From assembly GCF_033115175.1 (NCBI RefSeq), contig NC_084830.1, positions 115,408,709-115,472,708 of the forward strand: a stretch of 64,000 nucleotides of DNA. The letters are read 5' to 3'. Below, in pieces: positions 46,946 through 60,261 of this stretch (positions are counted from its first letter, which is position 1; each line of letters opens with the position of its first letter). A program made the translations under genes and the position numbers. The stretch comes from Lepus europaeus. Lineage: Eukaryota > Chordata > Mammalia > Lagomorpha > Leporidae. The notes under the pieces were generated by a model. The model made no database searches, was not told the DNA's origin, and saw nothing but the letters and a program-made list of their open reading frames with translations.

Positions 46946-49689
46946 GCAAAGGTATTTGCTGCACATATTCTGAACTCTCATTTTCAAAGCATATTTTCTA
47001 AAGTACTTGGAACAACTTATATATGTATAAATGTATATATGTATATATGTATACAAGCATAAACATTGAGAAGGCAAGGAAAGTCAAGGAGCAACACTTA
47101 ACGTAACTGTATAAAATAGAAACTGGCCTTTGGAGCATGTATCCAAGTTTGACATAGAAAATTTCCTTTGATTTTTACTGCATTTCAAGGGAAAACAAAG
47201 AGCATGCAACCTTCCCATATATGCCCTCCCATGGTAGAAGGGATAGGTTAGTTACCCAGACCACGCTCTGAACCTCTCATGCTCTCTTGCTAAGAGAATA
47301 TACAGAGGGCATTCCCATTTCAATGTTGTCTTGCCAAGCTCCCCAGTTCTCTTCTGTAGTTTACATCATCTCCTTACTCCTGGCTATACACGCCTCCTCC
47401 GGCATACCGCGAAGCCAGCTTTCAGATCTCCTACAAAGCCTCCCAGATTTATTACCAGTTTTTCTGCAAGGAGTGATCCTACTCTCTCAGCCAAATCCCC
47501 GCTGAGTTTTGTGGATATTCGTGAAGGATAAATACAGCATGTGCAGGACAAAGAAAATTTGCTCTTCCAGTCACCAGGCTGGATTGCTCAGTTGCTGCTG
47601 ACAGGAGGCAGAAAAGATACACTCGTCTGATCATGCCAAACTCTCTCATTCCTCGGCATGGACTTCACAGGCCAGTTGCCATTTATTAGTATTTTAATCA
47701 GGAAGCAGCTAAACTGGGGGGGGGGGGGGGGGGAGGGGGGGAGGGGAGTCGAACAAAAGAGAAAACTTCCTTTTCCTTTGCATGTTTACAACCTTTTATC
47801 TATTTTTTATCTAATTCTCCTTCCAAATAGATATGTAGGGAACATGCAGGAATCCAGATGGTACGGGAAAAGTCACGGAGACAAAGATTCTGTTGCAAAT
47901 GCTTATTGTTCCGCCCACATCCAAATGTCCAAAAAAGCACTCTAATAACATTAAGCAAGCAAGTGATGCCACATATCATCTTAAGGACTGACATTCAGAA
48001 AAGGAAAAAAAGAAGACTAATCCATATCACATACATTTCAGACTTGGCTTAGTAATAAAGATGGGGCATTAATAATGTATAAAAACTACCAGTCCACATC
48101 ACATTTTCCCCAAACTCTTCTGCATTGCACTGACTTTTCAGATTGACAGGTATAACATAGGGTTTTGTAACAGACATGTCTTTCTGCAGACATAATATGG
48201 AACACATCATTCAGTTAAAAGAATCAGCATATCAAAAGATTATTCTATTTAAATAAAGAGAAGATTCATTTTGGGGTAAATGCATGAAACAGAACAATTT
48301 TAAGTATTAATCCAATTTTCTTTTTAATCTCTTTATGAGAAATTATATCCCCCTTCACCTTCTTCTTTGTCCGGACATGGTTCCGCACATTCAGTTTTAT
48401 AACTGTTCCAATTACTAACTGTCTCATTTCCAAATTCTAACTCGCTATCAAAAGTATGTTTCAGTAATCTTAATTGTTTCAGTATAACAAGAGTTAGCAG
48501 ATCTTTAAAAAGAGTCTATTTTGTTTCCTATTCTACTCATTCAGAGTTGTTCACTCCCCAAATTTCAGAAATAATAACTTTTTACTAATTCATGGCCTGG
48601 GAAAGACACAGTTTCATTAATGTTGCTTTCTAGAATGAGGTCTTTATTTTTTTTTCAAACAAGTAATGTATTATATATGGTACTCTATGTTTCCCTAGTC
48701 ATGAGGTTAATGAATCATTTCACTATGAGATTACATGCATTTTCCCAAAATTTGTGTGTGGGGGGGTGGGTGTGTACACATATATAGCTTTGAACTTGAG
48801 CTTGAGTATGATTAATTAGGAATTTTTTCAAGTTCCGTTGTTGACACCAAGGTGAGACATCTTTATCTGGGCTCTGCTCCTGATACCTCTTTAGCCTTCT
48901 GTAAATGAATACTATAATTCTCATGTAGCAATGCAAATACCTTTAGATGAAACTTCATTTCACTCATTACCTTGTCAATCATCTGTCAGTGTCATCACCT
49001 CCACCAGTGATGGCACAACCACACTACACTACATGTTACTTGTGTGGTGGCATGGTCATAAGTTAAAAAATTTAAAATTGTCACTGCAAAAATATGATAA
49101 ATTGATGATATGTCAAAACATATTAATTAGCCTGAATGAATTTCTCTATACTATAGGGATAATAGAGATACATGAGATCAAAATATCACCCTGTACCCCA
49201 TAAATATGCAAAATTATTTCTTAATTCAAAATTAGGAAAGGAAATACCACAGGGTGTTTGAAAGCACGGTATAGCAATTCTCTCATCATATTATACTTCA
49301 CGAGTGCTTTATTATATTCTCCCTGTTTTGATGTCTTTGAGTATGCTATATTGTCATGACATGCGGATTTGACACAAAAATTCACATGCACAGGTTTTCA
49401 GGGAAGTCAAACTTGGAAGATGTGCAGAATCACCTGAGTTTCTTAATACCAACGAGTCTATAAAATGGGCATAAGGATACCAAATTTAGAATCTTGTTTT
49501 CAGGTTATGATGAAATCATCCATGTGTAATGCTAAACGTACCTAGACCACACTAAATGTTAATTAATTTTATCTTGCATTTATCAGGAATGAACATCCTT
49601 TGAGCATCACACTAGAAAACATTCTTACACTCCAGCCAAAAGGGTAACATTGGGCTAAATATCTGCAGAAGATCACTTTCAAGAGCAAG
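46946..49689. other. Unassigned sequence with a poly-G run and an AT repeat
   Basis: About 2.7 kb with no gene recognised. It includes an AT-rich TATATGTA repeat at 47018-47056, a small CpG cluster near 47387-47413, a G-run block at 47716-47746, and a G/T-rich patch at 48755-48775. Confidence 0.5.
47716..47746 (+). repeat. Poly-G block (G18, G7, G4)
   Basis: Eighteen G, A, seven G, A, four G. Could form a G-quadruplex; also prone to sequencing length error. Confidence 0.95.
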
Positions 49690-49905
49690 CACTGGCAACG
49701 CAGTGCTCAGACCAAATCCTATTTGATGCCTATTTTTATAAATAAAATTTTACTGAAACACAACCATCCTGTTCTTTTACTATTTGCTATGACTGCTTTT
49801 GGAGTGCAATGGAAGAGTTGAGTAATAGCAAGGAAGAGTCCAAGTTGTACAAAACCGAAAACATATACCAGCTGGATCCTTAGAGGGCAAGTTTACCGAC
49901 CTGAA
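49690..49905 (-). mobile_element. Ancient hAT-type DNA transposon remnant
   Basis: tttttataaataaaatttta, ctgaaacacaaccatcctgt, tgctatgactgcttttgg, gtgcaatggaagagttgagt and the terminal aagtttaccgacctg match a common old mammalian nonautonomous element with a GTCGGCAAACT-type terminus. Exact family name not recalled with confidence. Confidence 0.58.
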
Positions 49906-51899
49906 TTCCAGAAGATAAAATATTTTTGCAGAATGTATGTATTTGAAATAATAAGCAAGGGAGAGAGAGCTTGGGAGAAGGGTAGGAGAGAGAAGGGAAA
50001 AGAGGTTAAAGAGAGGTAGAAGGTAGGGGGGAAGATAAAGAAAAATTGTTAAGCTCCACAGAGTCTAGAAAATCTTAGCTCTTAACTTCATAGACTTTGA
50101 TGTTTCATTTAATATTATTTACTTCAGCTATACTCTTTCTACTTGAACTTCTTAACAGGAATAATTTTCTTTAAATAGTCTTTGGATTTTATGGCCTAAA
50201 ACAGGTCATTAGTAGCAGTAGTTTCTCTGCCTGCACTTTTCTTCATAATATTAAGAAGTAAATACACTCTCAAGATATTTCTAGTGGTAGAAAGATTTAC
50301 CAACAAAAGCTCTTGAATACCAGCCCTGGGAAATAAATTTGGATGAACACATTTATAAAACATATCATGGATCCTTTCTACTTTCCTGCATTTGTTTGTA
50401 TAATTTTAATTTAATTCTGTGCTATTGAAAGCCAAGTTTTTTTTAATTATCATGTGAATATCTATATAATATATATGGCAGAAAACACAGAGCCACAACT
50501 GAAATATTCTCATCATTTGGTAGGAGGCACAGTGCTGTGAAGAGGAACTAAACACAATTTATTTTCCAAATTGCATTCGGTAATGGCTAACTCCCACTTT
50601 TTTCTTGCTCTGTCAAAAATTAGATTCGATGTGTGTTAGTCGTTTAGGGAGTTTTTCCTTACCAATTTCAAACTCTGTCTTGTGGCTTCCTGTTTGGTAA
50701 TCAGGAAATAAGACCTGGTATGGCAGATTGCAAATACATCCTCTTTGCCCTACCCTGCAGGGACACCTATAGAATCCCCAAGCTCCATGTTCTGCTGTGA
50801 GATGTGACCATGTGATTTCATTTGTAAATAACTGATGATATTCCTTGGTCAGGAATAGAGAAAATAACTTGTTTTGTATAAATTCTGCCTATCTCTGAGC
50901 CAATATCAGTTTTCCAAACACTTTCAACCTCAGAACACAGAAGGATAACTGCCAAGCAGAGAGTTTATTTAAAAGATTGTCATAATCAGTGCTGCTTGAA
51001 CTGAAGCATCCAGTTACCTGTACTTTGAATTCCTCTGGGTTCTTATTTCCATTAAATCTAACTTTTCTGAAGATTAGTTTAGATTAAATCCTGGAATTGA
51101 CATTTGAGACACCTGTCCAAGACTGTACTTAATAAATGATTCAATCCCTCCCTTTGGCATTACTAGAATTCATCTTGTCTTATGCAGTAAACGGCAAACA
51201 CACCAAATAAATTCATATGTGGTTGCTTAGTTCTGGAAAAGAGAGGTGCACAGAGGCTCAAACCACCAGACTTATTATTTGGATAGAGTGCTTTAAGCTA
51301 ATGAGTGAGTTACCTGTTGACATCAAGTGCCCATTTACTGGCAGGTGTTAGAATGCACATTAATGACAGGGTTTGAGACAAGGGAGCCCACGGAGCAGAA
51401 ATTCCTGAGTGCAGATGCCCATGTGAAATTTGGCCTGGCTTCCAGACCTGCCTTGACTGTGCCCACATGGAATTCAGTAGGAAAGATAGCACCTGCAACC
51501 CTGCCCACTCAGCCCTTGCTGGGCAAAGTAGAAAGAGCTGCTGAATCTTTGGTGCTGGGAATGAGAAGCAGTGAACTTGAAAAAGCAGTTGCAAAAACAG
51601 AAACATCAATCCCTCACCCTCACCATCAACAAAAACAAATAAAAATAAAAACAGATATTGTCCTAGCACTTGACTTTCTAATTTCTGCTTCATCTGTTGT
51701 GGCTATGCTCCTGGCAAGCTTCTAAGATAAACATGACTCTCCTCTTTTTTTTAAATTGTATTTTTAAAAATCTTATTTAAGTTATACAAATTTCATGTAT
51801 TTCATATATACAGACTTTGGAAGATGAGTCTAATCATGGATTGGGAATAAGACACATTTGGGATTCATTTTTGCATAGAAGACCTGTCTTTTTCTGTTC
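49906..51899. other. Unassigned sequence with a purine patch
   Basis: GA-rich 49958-50040. No repeat named in 50050-51890. Overlapping frames of 127 (minus) and 132 (plus) codons occur at 51310-51725; neither resembles a known protein. Confidence 0.5.
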
Positions 51900-52000
51900 C
51901 TACCAAGGTGACCAGGGGTAACTCATTTAAACCTCCTTGGCTTTATTTTCATCATGTATAAAAGGAGAGAGACTAGATATCTTTTGAAGTTTCCTTTTGG
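51900..52000 (+). mobile_element. MIR fragment (probable)
   Basis: gaccaggggtaactcattta, aacctccttggctttatttt and catcatgtataaaaggagag match the MIR core in order. Confidence 0.58.
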
Positions 52001-52552
52001 AGTTAATTCTCTTTTTTCCTGGTCCCATATAGAATGGTGAGCTATAATTATGCCTTTCCAAACTAGTCTCCATAAGCGGATACTACCCTACCTCATCCCT
52101 GGCCTCACTGCACTACAGCGCTCTTGCCAGCCACAGTGGAATTCTGCGACTGCGTGTTTCACATCTTTGGCAGGTCTAGCTTCCTCCACCTTGATCATCA
52201 AGGTTTCCCCAAAGGCAGACTATAAGCCTTGGGTTTGAGTAAAAGTAGCCCACAGAGAAGTACAAGGGAAATGGTGGTAGGGAAGTGAGGAAGTGAACCA
52301 AGGAAAGACTGTCAGCAGTAATGAGCACCTGATTAAGCAGCCACCTGGGGCCACTTGAGCTCAACTATTAATGAAGCACAGGAAAATAGTGTAGAACATG
52401 CTTTGGAGTCACCTTCATGAAGTCATGAAGACTAACAGAACTGGAACTAATTGCACAGTATACCTTAAAGCTTTGATGACAACTTTGCCAGAAAGTATTA
52501 ATTCTTCAGCACTTCAGTTCCACCATGTCTGAGGCCAGAGAGGCTTCCTTTT
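52001..52552. other. Unassigned sequence
   Basis: No gene or repeat recognised. Confidence 0.5.
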
Positions 52553-52876
52553 TAAAAAAGATTTATTTATCTGAAAGGCAGAATTACAGAAAAAGGGGGA
52601 GGGGAGGGAAAGAGGAAGAGGGAGAGAGATCTTGCATCCACTGGTTTACTCCTCAAATGGTTGCAATGGCCAGGGCTGGGCCAGACTGAAGCCAGGAGAC
52701 AGGAGCTTCTTCTAGGTCTTCCATGTGGGTGCAAGGGCTCAAGGGTTTGGGCCATGTTATGCGGCTTTACCAGGCACATTAGCAGGGAGAAAATAGGAAG
52801 TGGAGCATCCAAGACTGGAACTGGCACCCATATGGGATGCCAGCACTGCAGGTTATTATGCCACAATGCCGGCCCC
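52553..52876 (-). mobile_element. CSINE, antisense
   Basis: Plus strand from agatttatttatctgaaagg through agactgaagccaggagac and cacccatatgggatgccagc to ttatgccacaatgccggccc. The GA block is expanded with G. Confidence 0.92.
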
Positions 52877-52892
52877 ACAGCCTTCCTTCTTT

Positions 52893-53220
52893 TTTTAAAA
52901 AAAAATTTCTTTTCTTCTATTAATTTGGAAGCGAGTTGGGGAGACAGAGAGAGAGAGAGAGAGAGATCTATTTTCCATCCCCTGGTTCATTCCACAAATG
53001 CTTGCAACAATCAGGGCTGAGTCAGATCAAAGCCAGGAGCCTGAAAATCAGTCTGGGTTTCACACAGGGGTGGCAATGATCCAAATACTTGAGCCATCAC
53101 CTGCTGCTTCTAAGGGTGTGCATTAATGTTAACCTTGACAAAAAGCAGAGGAGCTGGGGCTCAGATCACGTTCTCTGATATGGGTTGCATCCATCCCAAG
53201 CCAAGTGTCTAACTCAGTCC
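52893..53220 (-). mobile_element. Old CSINE, antisense, adjacent to the previous copy
   Basis: Carries a (GA)n near 52947-52966, then aatgcttgcaacaatcaggg, agccaggagcctgaaaatc and a worn head ending around aagtgtctaactcagtcc. More diverged than its neighbour. Confidence 0.8.
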
Positions 53221-53465
53221 TACTCCTTAGTTTTTGATTCATAAAAAGCCCATGAAGACAGGTAATGGCAGGTGGAAATTGGTCTGAACCAACTGATGTG
53301 TTCCAATCCCATGAAACATATACAGGATAATAACAATGTTTCCTCTGCTAGGTAGAACAGTATCTTCCCCTCAACCATCGTCTCTCTTTAATGTTGTATA
53401 TTTCTTTATATTTCTCACCAATACCTACTGTTATGCACACTCATTTAGGTCTTCTGATAGGCAGT

Positions 53466-53640
53466 ACATGGTAACATTTGAAGGTTAAACTCCAAAGCCA
53501 GGCTGCCCAGTTTGGAGCCCCAGCCCAGTAGACTATGAGTTATATACCACTATAGAAACATGCCCAGTGCACTGTTAAAGGTTTAAATGAGTGCTCTCAT
53601 ATGAACAGTACCTGGCATACAGTATGCATTTTATCAGTCC
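53466..53640 (+). mobile_element. MIR SINE, plus strand
   Basis: ctccaaagccaggctgccca, gtttggagccccagccc, gttaaaggtttaaatgagtg and cagtacctggcatacagtat follow MIR from head to tail. Confidence 0.72.
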
Positions 53641-54115
53641 TCATTGTTGTTACTTGTATCCTGCCTATCTTTCCAGAAGAATGAGATCAAACATTTTTTT
53701 AATCTGTTCATTATTGTTCTCCAGAGCCTAGCAAAGCAGCATAACAGACATCCAATGCATATTTGCTTAATGACACCATGAATTCCTTCGTAAGTATGCA
53801 TTCTTACTTCACATTCCACCAAAAAGTACACCTTCAAATAGTTGATTTCCATTTTGTATTTGCTTCCCAAGATTGAGTTCCAAAGTCTCCTGTTTGCTGG
53901 GAATCCTGCTCTGATTTCCTGCTTTCCCTCCAAACTGCCTAGCAGCCCCACCTCTGCACCTCATCCATCCTTTATCATGCCCTGTTGTAATTATTTGCTT
54001 ACTTGTGATTTCCTTGTGGGCAGAGAAATGTTTTGTATTTGGGTTTTTTCCCCTAAGAACTCAACTAAGTACCAGGTGCTCAATAAATATTTGTGGAATG
54101 AATGAATAAATTTAC
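53641..54115 (+). mobile_element. L2 3' region, plus strand, probably two pieces
   Basis: 53650-53790 has ccagagcctagcaaagcagc and atttgcttaatgacacc. 53870-54115 has ttgtgggcagagaaatg, caggtgctcaataaatattt and tggaatgaatgaataaat, the characteristic L2 3' end. Confidence 0.65.
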
Positions 54116-54167
54116 CCAGCTAATCATTTTAATACATGGCAGCTAATCCTCCAAATCCTGCCTAGAT

Positions 54168-54179
54168 CGCCCTCTGGTG
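54168..54179 (-). promoter_or_regulatory. CTCF-like motif
   Basis: Minus strand reads CACCAGAGGGCGATCTA, very close to the CTCF core (CCACCAGAGGGCGCTA type). A sequence match only; occupancy is unknown. Confidence 0.5.
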
Positions 54180-57100
54180 TTAAAGGGTAAACAGCTTGGG
54201 ATCTTCTAAAGAGCGATGCCATTCTTCCCCACAAAAGATGAGAAACTGAAACGAAAGAACTAGCATTTTGTGTGCTTCAAAATGGTGCAGAACTGCTGAC
54301 TTCAGAATAGACGTCACAAAACATGTCCTATTTGGCAATATACTGAGGTAAAGAGATGGCAAACAACCTTCCACGAGAGAGAAAGTACACAGCTTTTTTC
54401 CAGGAGGTCTCTTATTTCACAAGATAACAAAATTTGCATTTCCCTGTTTGCCTGACCAGAAGCCAGAAATGATAGTTCAAAAAACCCTAGAACAGAACCA
54501 TCTTGACTCTAAATACTGTCTTTTTTGTTTGTTTGTTTGTTTGTTTAAAACTTTTGGTTATTGTTGCTCTGCATTTCCAATTAATTTATTCAAGCATCAA
54601 AGCATGACTCTAAATTGCACACCTATATTTGGTGAAATTAAAAGCAAACAGCACAGTTCTATACGTGTCAGACGTGTGTTACCTGTATCTCAAGACGCTG
54701 CAAGTGAAACCAGCCGTCACAAAGTCTCCCTGGAATTCAACACCCGGAGAACACCACAGTGAGCTAGGAGAGACAAAAGTTAGCAAAGTTGGTACAAATT
54801 CTTTAAATCTCCTTTATCTGTGATTTAACTAAAAATGATTCTTTTCCCAGCAATCAGAGAGTTCAGCTAGTTGTTCACTTAAATACTTACAAAAAGCAAG
54901 AACACTAGTGTCAATCTTTTAAAAAAAAAAGCAAGCGTTTTTCAAATGAGGCATCTCGAATGTTCTGATTATATTCACTATAGGAAAATGGATAATCCCC
55001 AATTTACTATGAAATGCTGCCTCTAGCTATTTTATTTCTAATTGGGATCCTTTGTGTATTCAGGTCTTGGAGGGTTACAGAAATTGTCTGATCTCCTCAA
55101 TGACTATCCCTTATTTCACCCCCAGTTTCTTATACCAACCTTCACTTTTTCTTTCTAGTTGTAATACTTCTTCATTATTTTCATATCCTCAGCCTCATTA
55201 TAAATTCTTTTGGTATTTCTGTATGTCATACCAATCAACCCTGACACATTTCACCTAATTTTTTTCTTCCAGCTTCTACATTCTGAGTAAGATGGAAAGA
55301 TGGCCATATCTTACAATCCTCTAGATAATCAGTTCCTTCACTGTTTTTCTTTTCTTTGTTCCCCCCCCCCCTTTTTTCCTTCTTTCTTTGTTTCTTCCAT
55401 TCATCATTAAAACATAATGGTCACATTTTCTGAAATCAATATTTAATTTAATCTCTTAGCTGGCACATCAGGGCAGACAATTTCTCTTTACACCTTGAAT
55501 TCCATTTTAAGCCACATTCATCCAAAATGTCACCTGTCTTCCCCAATGTTGAGCACTCTAATTATTGTTGCTTCACCAATGTTTTCAAAAGATATAAAAA
55601 TAAAGAACTGGGCAGTAAGGGACAGTTTATTTGTTTGCTGCACGATCCCATCTGCTAAGGACATGGATATGCAGTGTATCTGTAGATTGCATGAATGTGG
55701 TTCAAACAACAGGTTTCAGTTTATGTTTCTATAAAGTAAAATAATTATTAACAGAAAGTTTAACAAAATTAGAATGAATACAAATGAGATGTTTTGCTTT
55801 GGGCTTTTAAAAACAAAATCTACTCATCTGTGGTCTACCAACTTATTTTTCTGATGTGTCTCACATAGTGGCTCTTGCTGTAATGAAACTCTCTTCAATG
55901 TTTTTATTTATAAAACAATAGCCACCAAAATACATGAAATTTCATGGTTCAGTGACTGTCATCTACCAAGTCATATGAGATTGAATCATTCAAGGTTAAA
56001 TAAAACACCTGCCTCCAAATACATATTACCTGAGGTTTCTGATTTCAATCACACAATCAGCCCGCTGACCTCAAAGATGGGAGGATAGATGATGAATAAG
56101 AAATATTTGAGACACTGACTCTGAACTCACTTAACTGTGTCAACAAAACATTATATAAATTTTTACAGTTTAAAAAGGGCCTTCCTAAACCAATAATTTC
56201 TAAAATCACAAATTCTATTACTTTCAACACCTTGTAAGAAAACCCCAAATTGACCTTGATATGTTTTATGAGATTAAAAACTGAAATGGAAACCAAACAA
56301 AAAAGAATCCATATGTATATCCAAAGAAGACACAACAATAGAGCTTTTTTTAAAGGGCTGTTTAAATCCAATTCTTCTGAGCTGGGTGTGCTTTTGTATG
56401 CCCAATTTAAAGTGGAAGGGAGCAGTTCAGTACTTTACAATATAGATTCTGGGTAAATTTTTTGAATGAATCTATCGATGACAGGTATCTGCTGGTTAGC
56501 TACACTGAGGGCAAGGCAAAGAGATGAAATTTAAAGCAGTACCATATTAACACAGTTTCAGCCATAGCCTTTGGTCTTTCCTCTCTGATCTCTACCCTGC
56601 CTCTTCACTCAGCACATGTGAAAGTTTGAATGTTTCAGGCGAACCAGACTCTGCACAAGTTCCCGAAGATACTGTTTATATTTCTGTCTACAGCTCCTGT
56701 AGTTCCCTATTCCCATTTCTTTCCATGCTGAAACTGTTAAAGGTTTTACAAGGGATGTGTCTTTTCTTTGATTCCACATTCTCTGAATTGAATTTAGTTG
56801 CTCCTAAGTACTGGGCTTGCATATTTTGGTTTCCAAACTGAGCTTAGCCAGTCTACTGCATACACCTGGTAATTATTATATATATTCAATACAGCAGATA
56901 TTAAACTAATATTAAATTAAAATTCAGGAATATAATTTGTGAAAAAACACAAATGAATTTTATGGCTCAATGTGATTCATTATGGAAAGAATCAAACCTT
57001 CCAAATCTTAGCTCACAGAATAAACTCATAAAATAAAATACATGATGCTTTAGTTTTGCTTTTTTCCTATAATAGACATAGGTTGTACCATGTGATTCTT

Positions 57101-58934
57101 ATTATGGACATACATTCACAAAGCCAACTCATTTAGGTATATATTTCTGCATCCTCCCAAGAAAAAGAAACAAAAATGTCTAGAATAACAAAACAAGAAG
57201 TTAGTACATGTGGGACTGAAAGACTGACACTGACATCAAGGAAATCAAATTCTTTAACCTTGTGACCTCCCAAACCATGTGGGAGTACCAGAAGTAGTGA
57301 TTTTATTTGTGAGTCAACTTGACTCTCTTTAAATGTCAAAGAGAAAGTCTCCATGCCATAAAAGGTCCCAGGATGTGGTCGAATGAGTAGGACCTGCCAC
57401 GGGAGAACCCGAAAGAGACAACACCAGGACACCACAAAACTTCAGAACTTTTCAGTAGTTTATACCTACACATCAATTTAATTTGTACTCAAAGATACTG
57501 ATTTAAATAATGAAAGTGCTATTTCAAATACAAAACAAAAATAAGATACAACCCAGCATACTACACGATAAAATTAAAATTGCACTTAGTCACAAATGTA
57601 ATTTTACACTGATTTACAGTTGCCTCCTTTATTTCTTACCTAAGTAGTGGCCAACACAATGACACATCTTACACACTAAAAAGTTATTCATCTTGAAAAA
57701 GAAACTTTCACATAAAGTACATTCAAATCTAAGTTTGGAATATCTTCTGATCTCAAAGTCTGCTATTAAAAATTAAATATGTCATTTCTTGGCATGCAAA
57801 TGTTACTGTCTAAAATACATAGGACTGAGAGGAAAGAAGTCTTAAATACCACACTGTATTGAGATTATATACTCAAACTAACTAGATCATTTGCACAATT
57901 CCATAGACACAGCTGAAAGTGAATCTCGTCTGTGATAATTTGTTTTACCCAGATGCAATTTTTAAAATGGTGCTTCCAACCTTGCATTGATAAGATGATA
58001 TACAACAATTCTAGAACTTGATCAGTCCATGTATCACTGTACCATATATAGAGAGACTTTGCTGATTGGAAAGTTAGTCTCTATGGCTACAGTATCTCTC
58101 TCTCCACACACAAAGACACACACACACACACACATGCATGCACATATTTAGAGATGTCATCATAAAGTTTAATTTTTAGATATTTCCTTTCTGTTGAATT
58201 TCCTAGGGGTGAGACTTACAGAAACCCTTATGTATTAAAGATTGGAGTAAGATATACTAGATTTGAATCTCAGTTACATACATTTATCAGCATAAACATC
58301 TTAGGTATCCCCTTTATCATGTCATTCTGCATAATATGCATACTTTGCTATATTGACATAAGAAATGAATCACTTCTTTTTATGAAAAATAAACAAAACT
58401 GAATTGTAGATTACTGAACATGTGTAAATATTTTGTTTCATCCCACTAACTAGGCAGTGTTCTTTTTTTTTTCATTATTTTTTAGATCTTTCATTATTCA
58501 GCCTTTTTCTCTTTCTTTCAGCTGTTCTTAATGCACAATCTTCCTCAAACATGTCAGATGATGTGACTAAAATAGTTTCTCCTTATTCTATTTATGTAGC
58601 TTGTCTTATATATACCATTTGGAATGTTAAAAGCTGGGACGCTAAACATGTTATATGTCCAGAAAAAAAACAAAAAACTGAAATCTTGAGTTGACCAATA
58701 ACTCAAAATTTTTTTTGTCAGTCTTCTAGTTTTAGCAAATTTGATGTACACATAAGTAAATGAATTTCAAATCTAGGCTAGAGTTTTCCAGAAGCACCAG
58801 CAATTCTGGCACTCTTGGACTTTTTACAGAGGAGCCAGAAGTTGCAGTTTGTTCACCCCCTGTCTTCCCCAAGTCTTGAGTAAACTCGAGAGCATTTTGG
58901 ATATTACCCCTACTCCTTCTGTTTATTTATATTT
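54180..58934. other. Longest stretch without named repeats
   Basis: About 4.75 kb with no CSINE or L1 and no recognised gene. Simple repeats: (TTTG)n 54524-54546, C11 at 55361-55371, (CA)n 58104-58134. Candidate area for conserved noncoding DNA. Confidence 0.5.
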
Positions 58935-59150
58935 TCATTTATTCATTCTATCAACAACCATTTTTGAAGAGACTTTTATGTGCCAATTACAGTGCTAAAC
59001 AGATGAGAAATAACAGGCTTAGTCTTGAAATTGGCTAAAAGAGATAATAGTTTTGTGTAGAGAAATCCAACTGTTCAGTGTTATTGCTGAGTTGTTAAGG
59101 GATATAATGGGGCAATTAAGTGACATTATAGGAACTCTTAGTGGATGCCT
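58935..59150 (-). mobile_element. L2 fragment, antisense (probable)
   Basis: tcatttattcattctatcaa, ttttatgtgccaattacagt and gctaaacagatgagaaataa match the complement of the L2 3' end. Confidence 0.55.
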
Positions 59151-60261
59151 AACTCAGTGCTGTGAGAGGCAAGAGAGAACTCCCTAAAGAAGTACTTAAG
59201 AGGAGTGCTGTAGCAGAAACAGGACAAAGTCAGGCAACCAGATATATTTTCCTTCTACCTTCTACTATCTCCTCTCAAGAAGGAAGTGTTCTGGTACTGG
59301 ATGCAAGAGTTTTCTACCTAATCTGCTATCTTCCTGAGTGATTTCAATGTCCTTCCAGAAGGCCACTCCAACACAAATTTTTATTTCATTGCCTCAATTA
59401 TGTTTGTCAGCTTTCTTTGTCAAAATCCATGAACACAGCAATGACAAACTTCCTTCCTTCTGCCAAATGTATTCCTTTTATTCATGCAATTAAACCCTCT
59501 GTAAATTTATGCTGTTTTTCTTTATTTTATTTTCACTGACAAAAAAAATAGCTTCCCTGATTTAAAGTTTTTAGCTGTATCACTTTATGGCTTCTTCATC
59601 TCTGAAATCATTTTAAAAATTTTATTATTTTTTTAAAATCTCTCCCCCCGCACCTTACAAACTCTTCAGGTCAGGGATTGAACAGTGAGTTACACATTGA
59701 TGACTTCCAAACAGGCATTTTCAGTTGAGATTTAACCCTTGCATTATAGACCTAAATTTATGTACTTTCCTTAGATATTTCACCTGAACATTTCATCTGA
59801 GCCACTGGTGCTGCAGAGGGAACTGGTATAAATGAGTTCATGAACTTCCTGTCTTCCCAACTTCACACAGCATCTATTACAGATGGCATTGTTCTCTATA
59901 CTTGAATGACTTCACTACAGACCTTGTTTTAATATTATACAGAGACCTATATAATAATCCTTGTTTTAATATTATATAGAGACCTATATAATAATCCTGT
60001 CTTTTCCTTTTCTTCTACCACTTAGACAGAATTAATGATCAACCTTTCCTGAGGCCCCCTATTTCATATATCTACAGGCCAACTTTTTCTCACCAGTTTG
60101 GCCACTACTCTTGGATGGCCACCACTTGTTAGTATTGCATCATTCTATCTGTAACAGATTCCCCTTCCTCTTTATTCTATATCTTTATTGTAAGATAATT
60201 ACAGCTCCCACAACCTTAACCTCTAGCTTTTTTTCATATCAGGAGAAATAATCTATGACTG
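59151..60261. other. Unassigned sequence with a 37-bp tandem duplication
   Basis: No gene. Possibly includes an old L1 3' region, not demonstrable by eye. Confidence 0.45.
59922..59995 (+). repeat. 37-bp tandem duplication
   Basis: Unit 59922-59958, starting ccttgttttaatattat, is repeated at 59959-59995 with one C/T difference. Confidence 0.95.

Noticed and set aside
47287..47531. Overlapping 66 and 72-codon frames near the CpG cluster
   Set aside because: No recognisable domain or signal, and no splice context that could be trusted by eye.
57290..57340. Possible ancient DNA element (gtgagtcaacttgactctct)
   Set aside because: Only a short resemblance to a common repeat phrase; ends and neighbours do not support a call.
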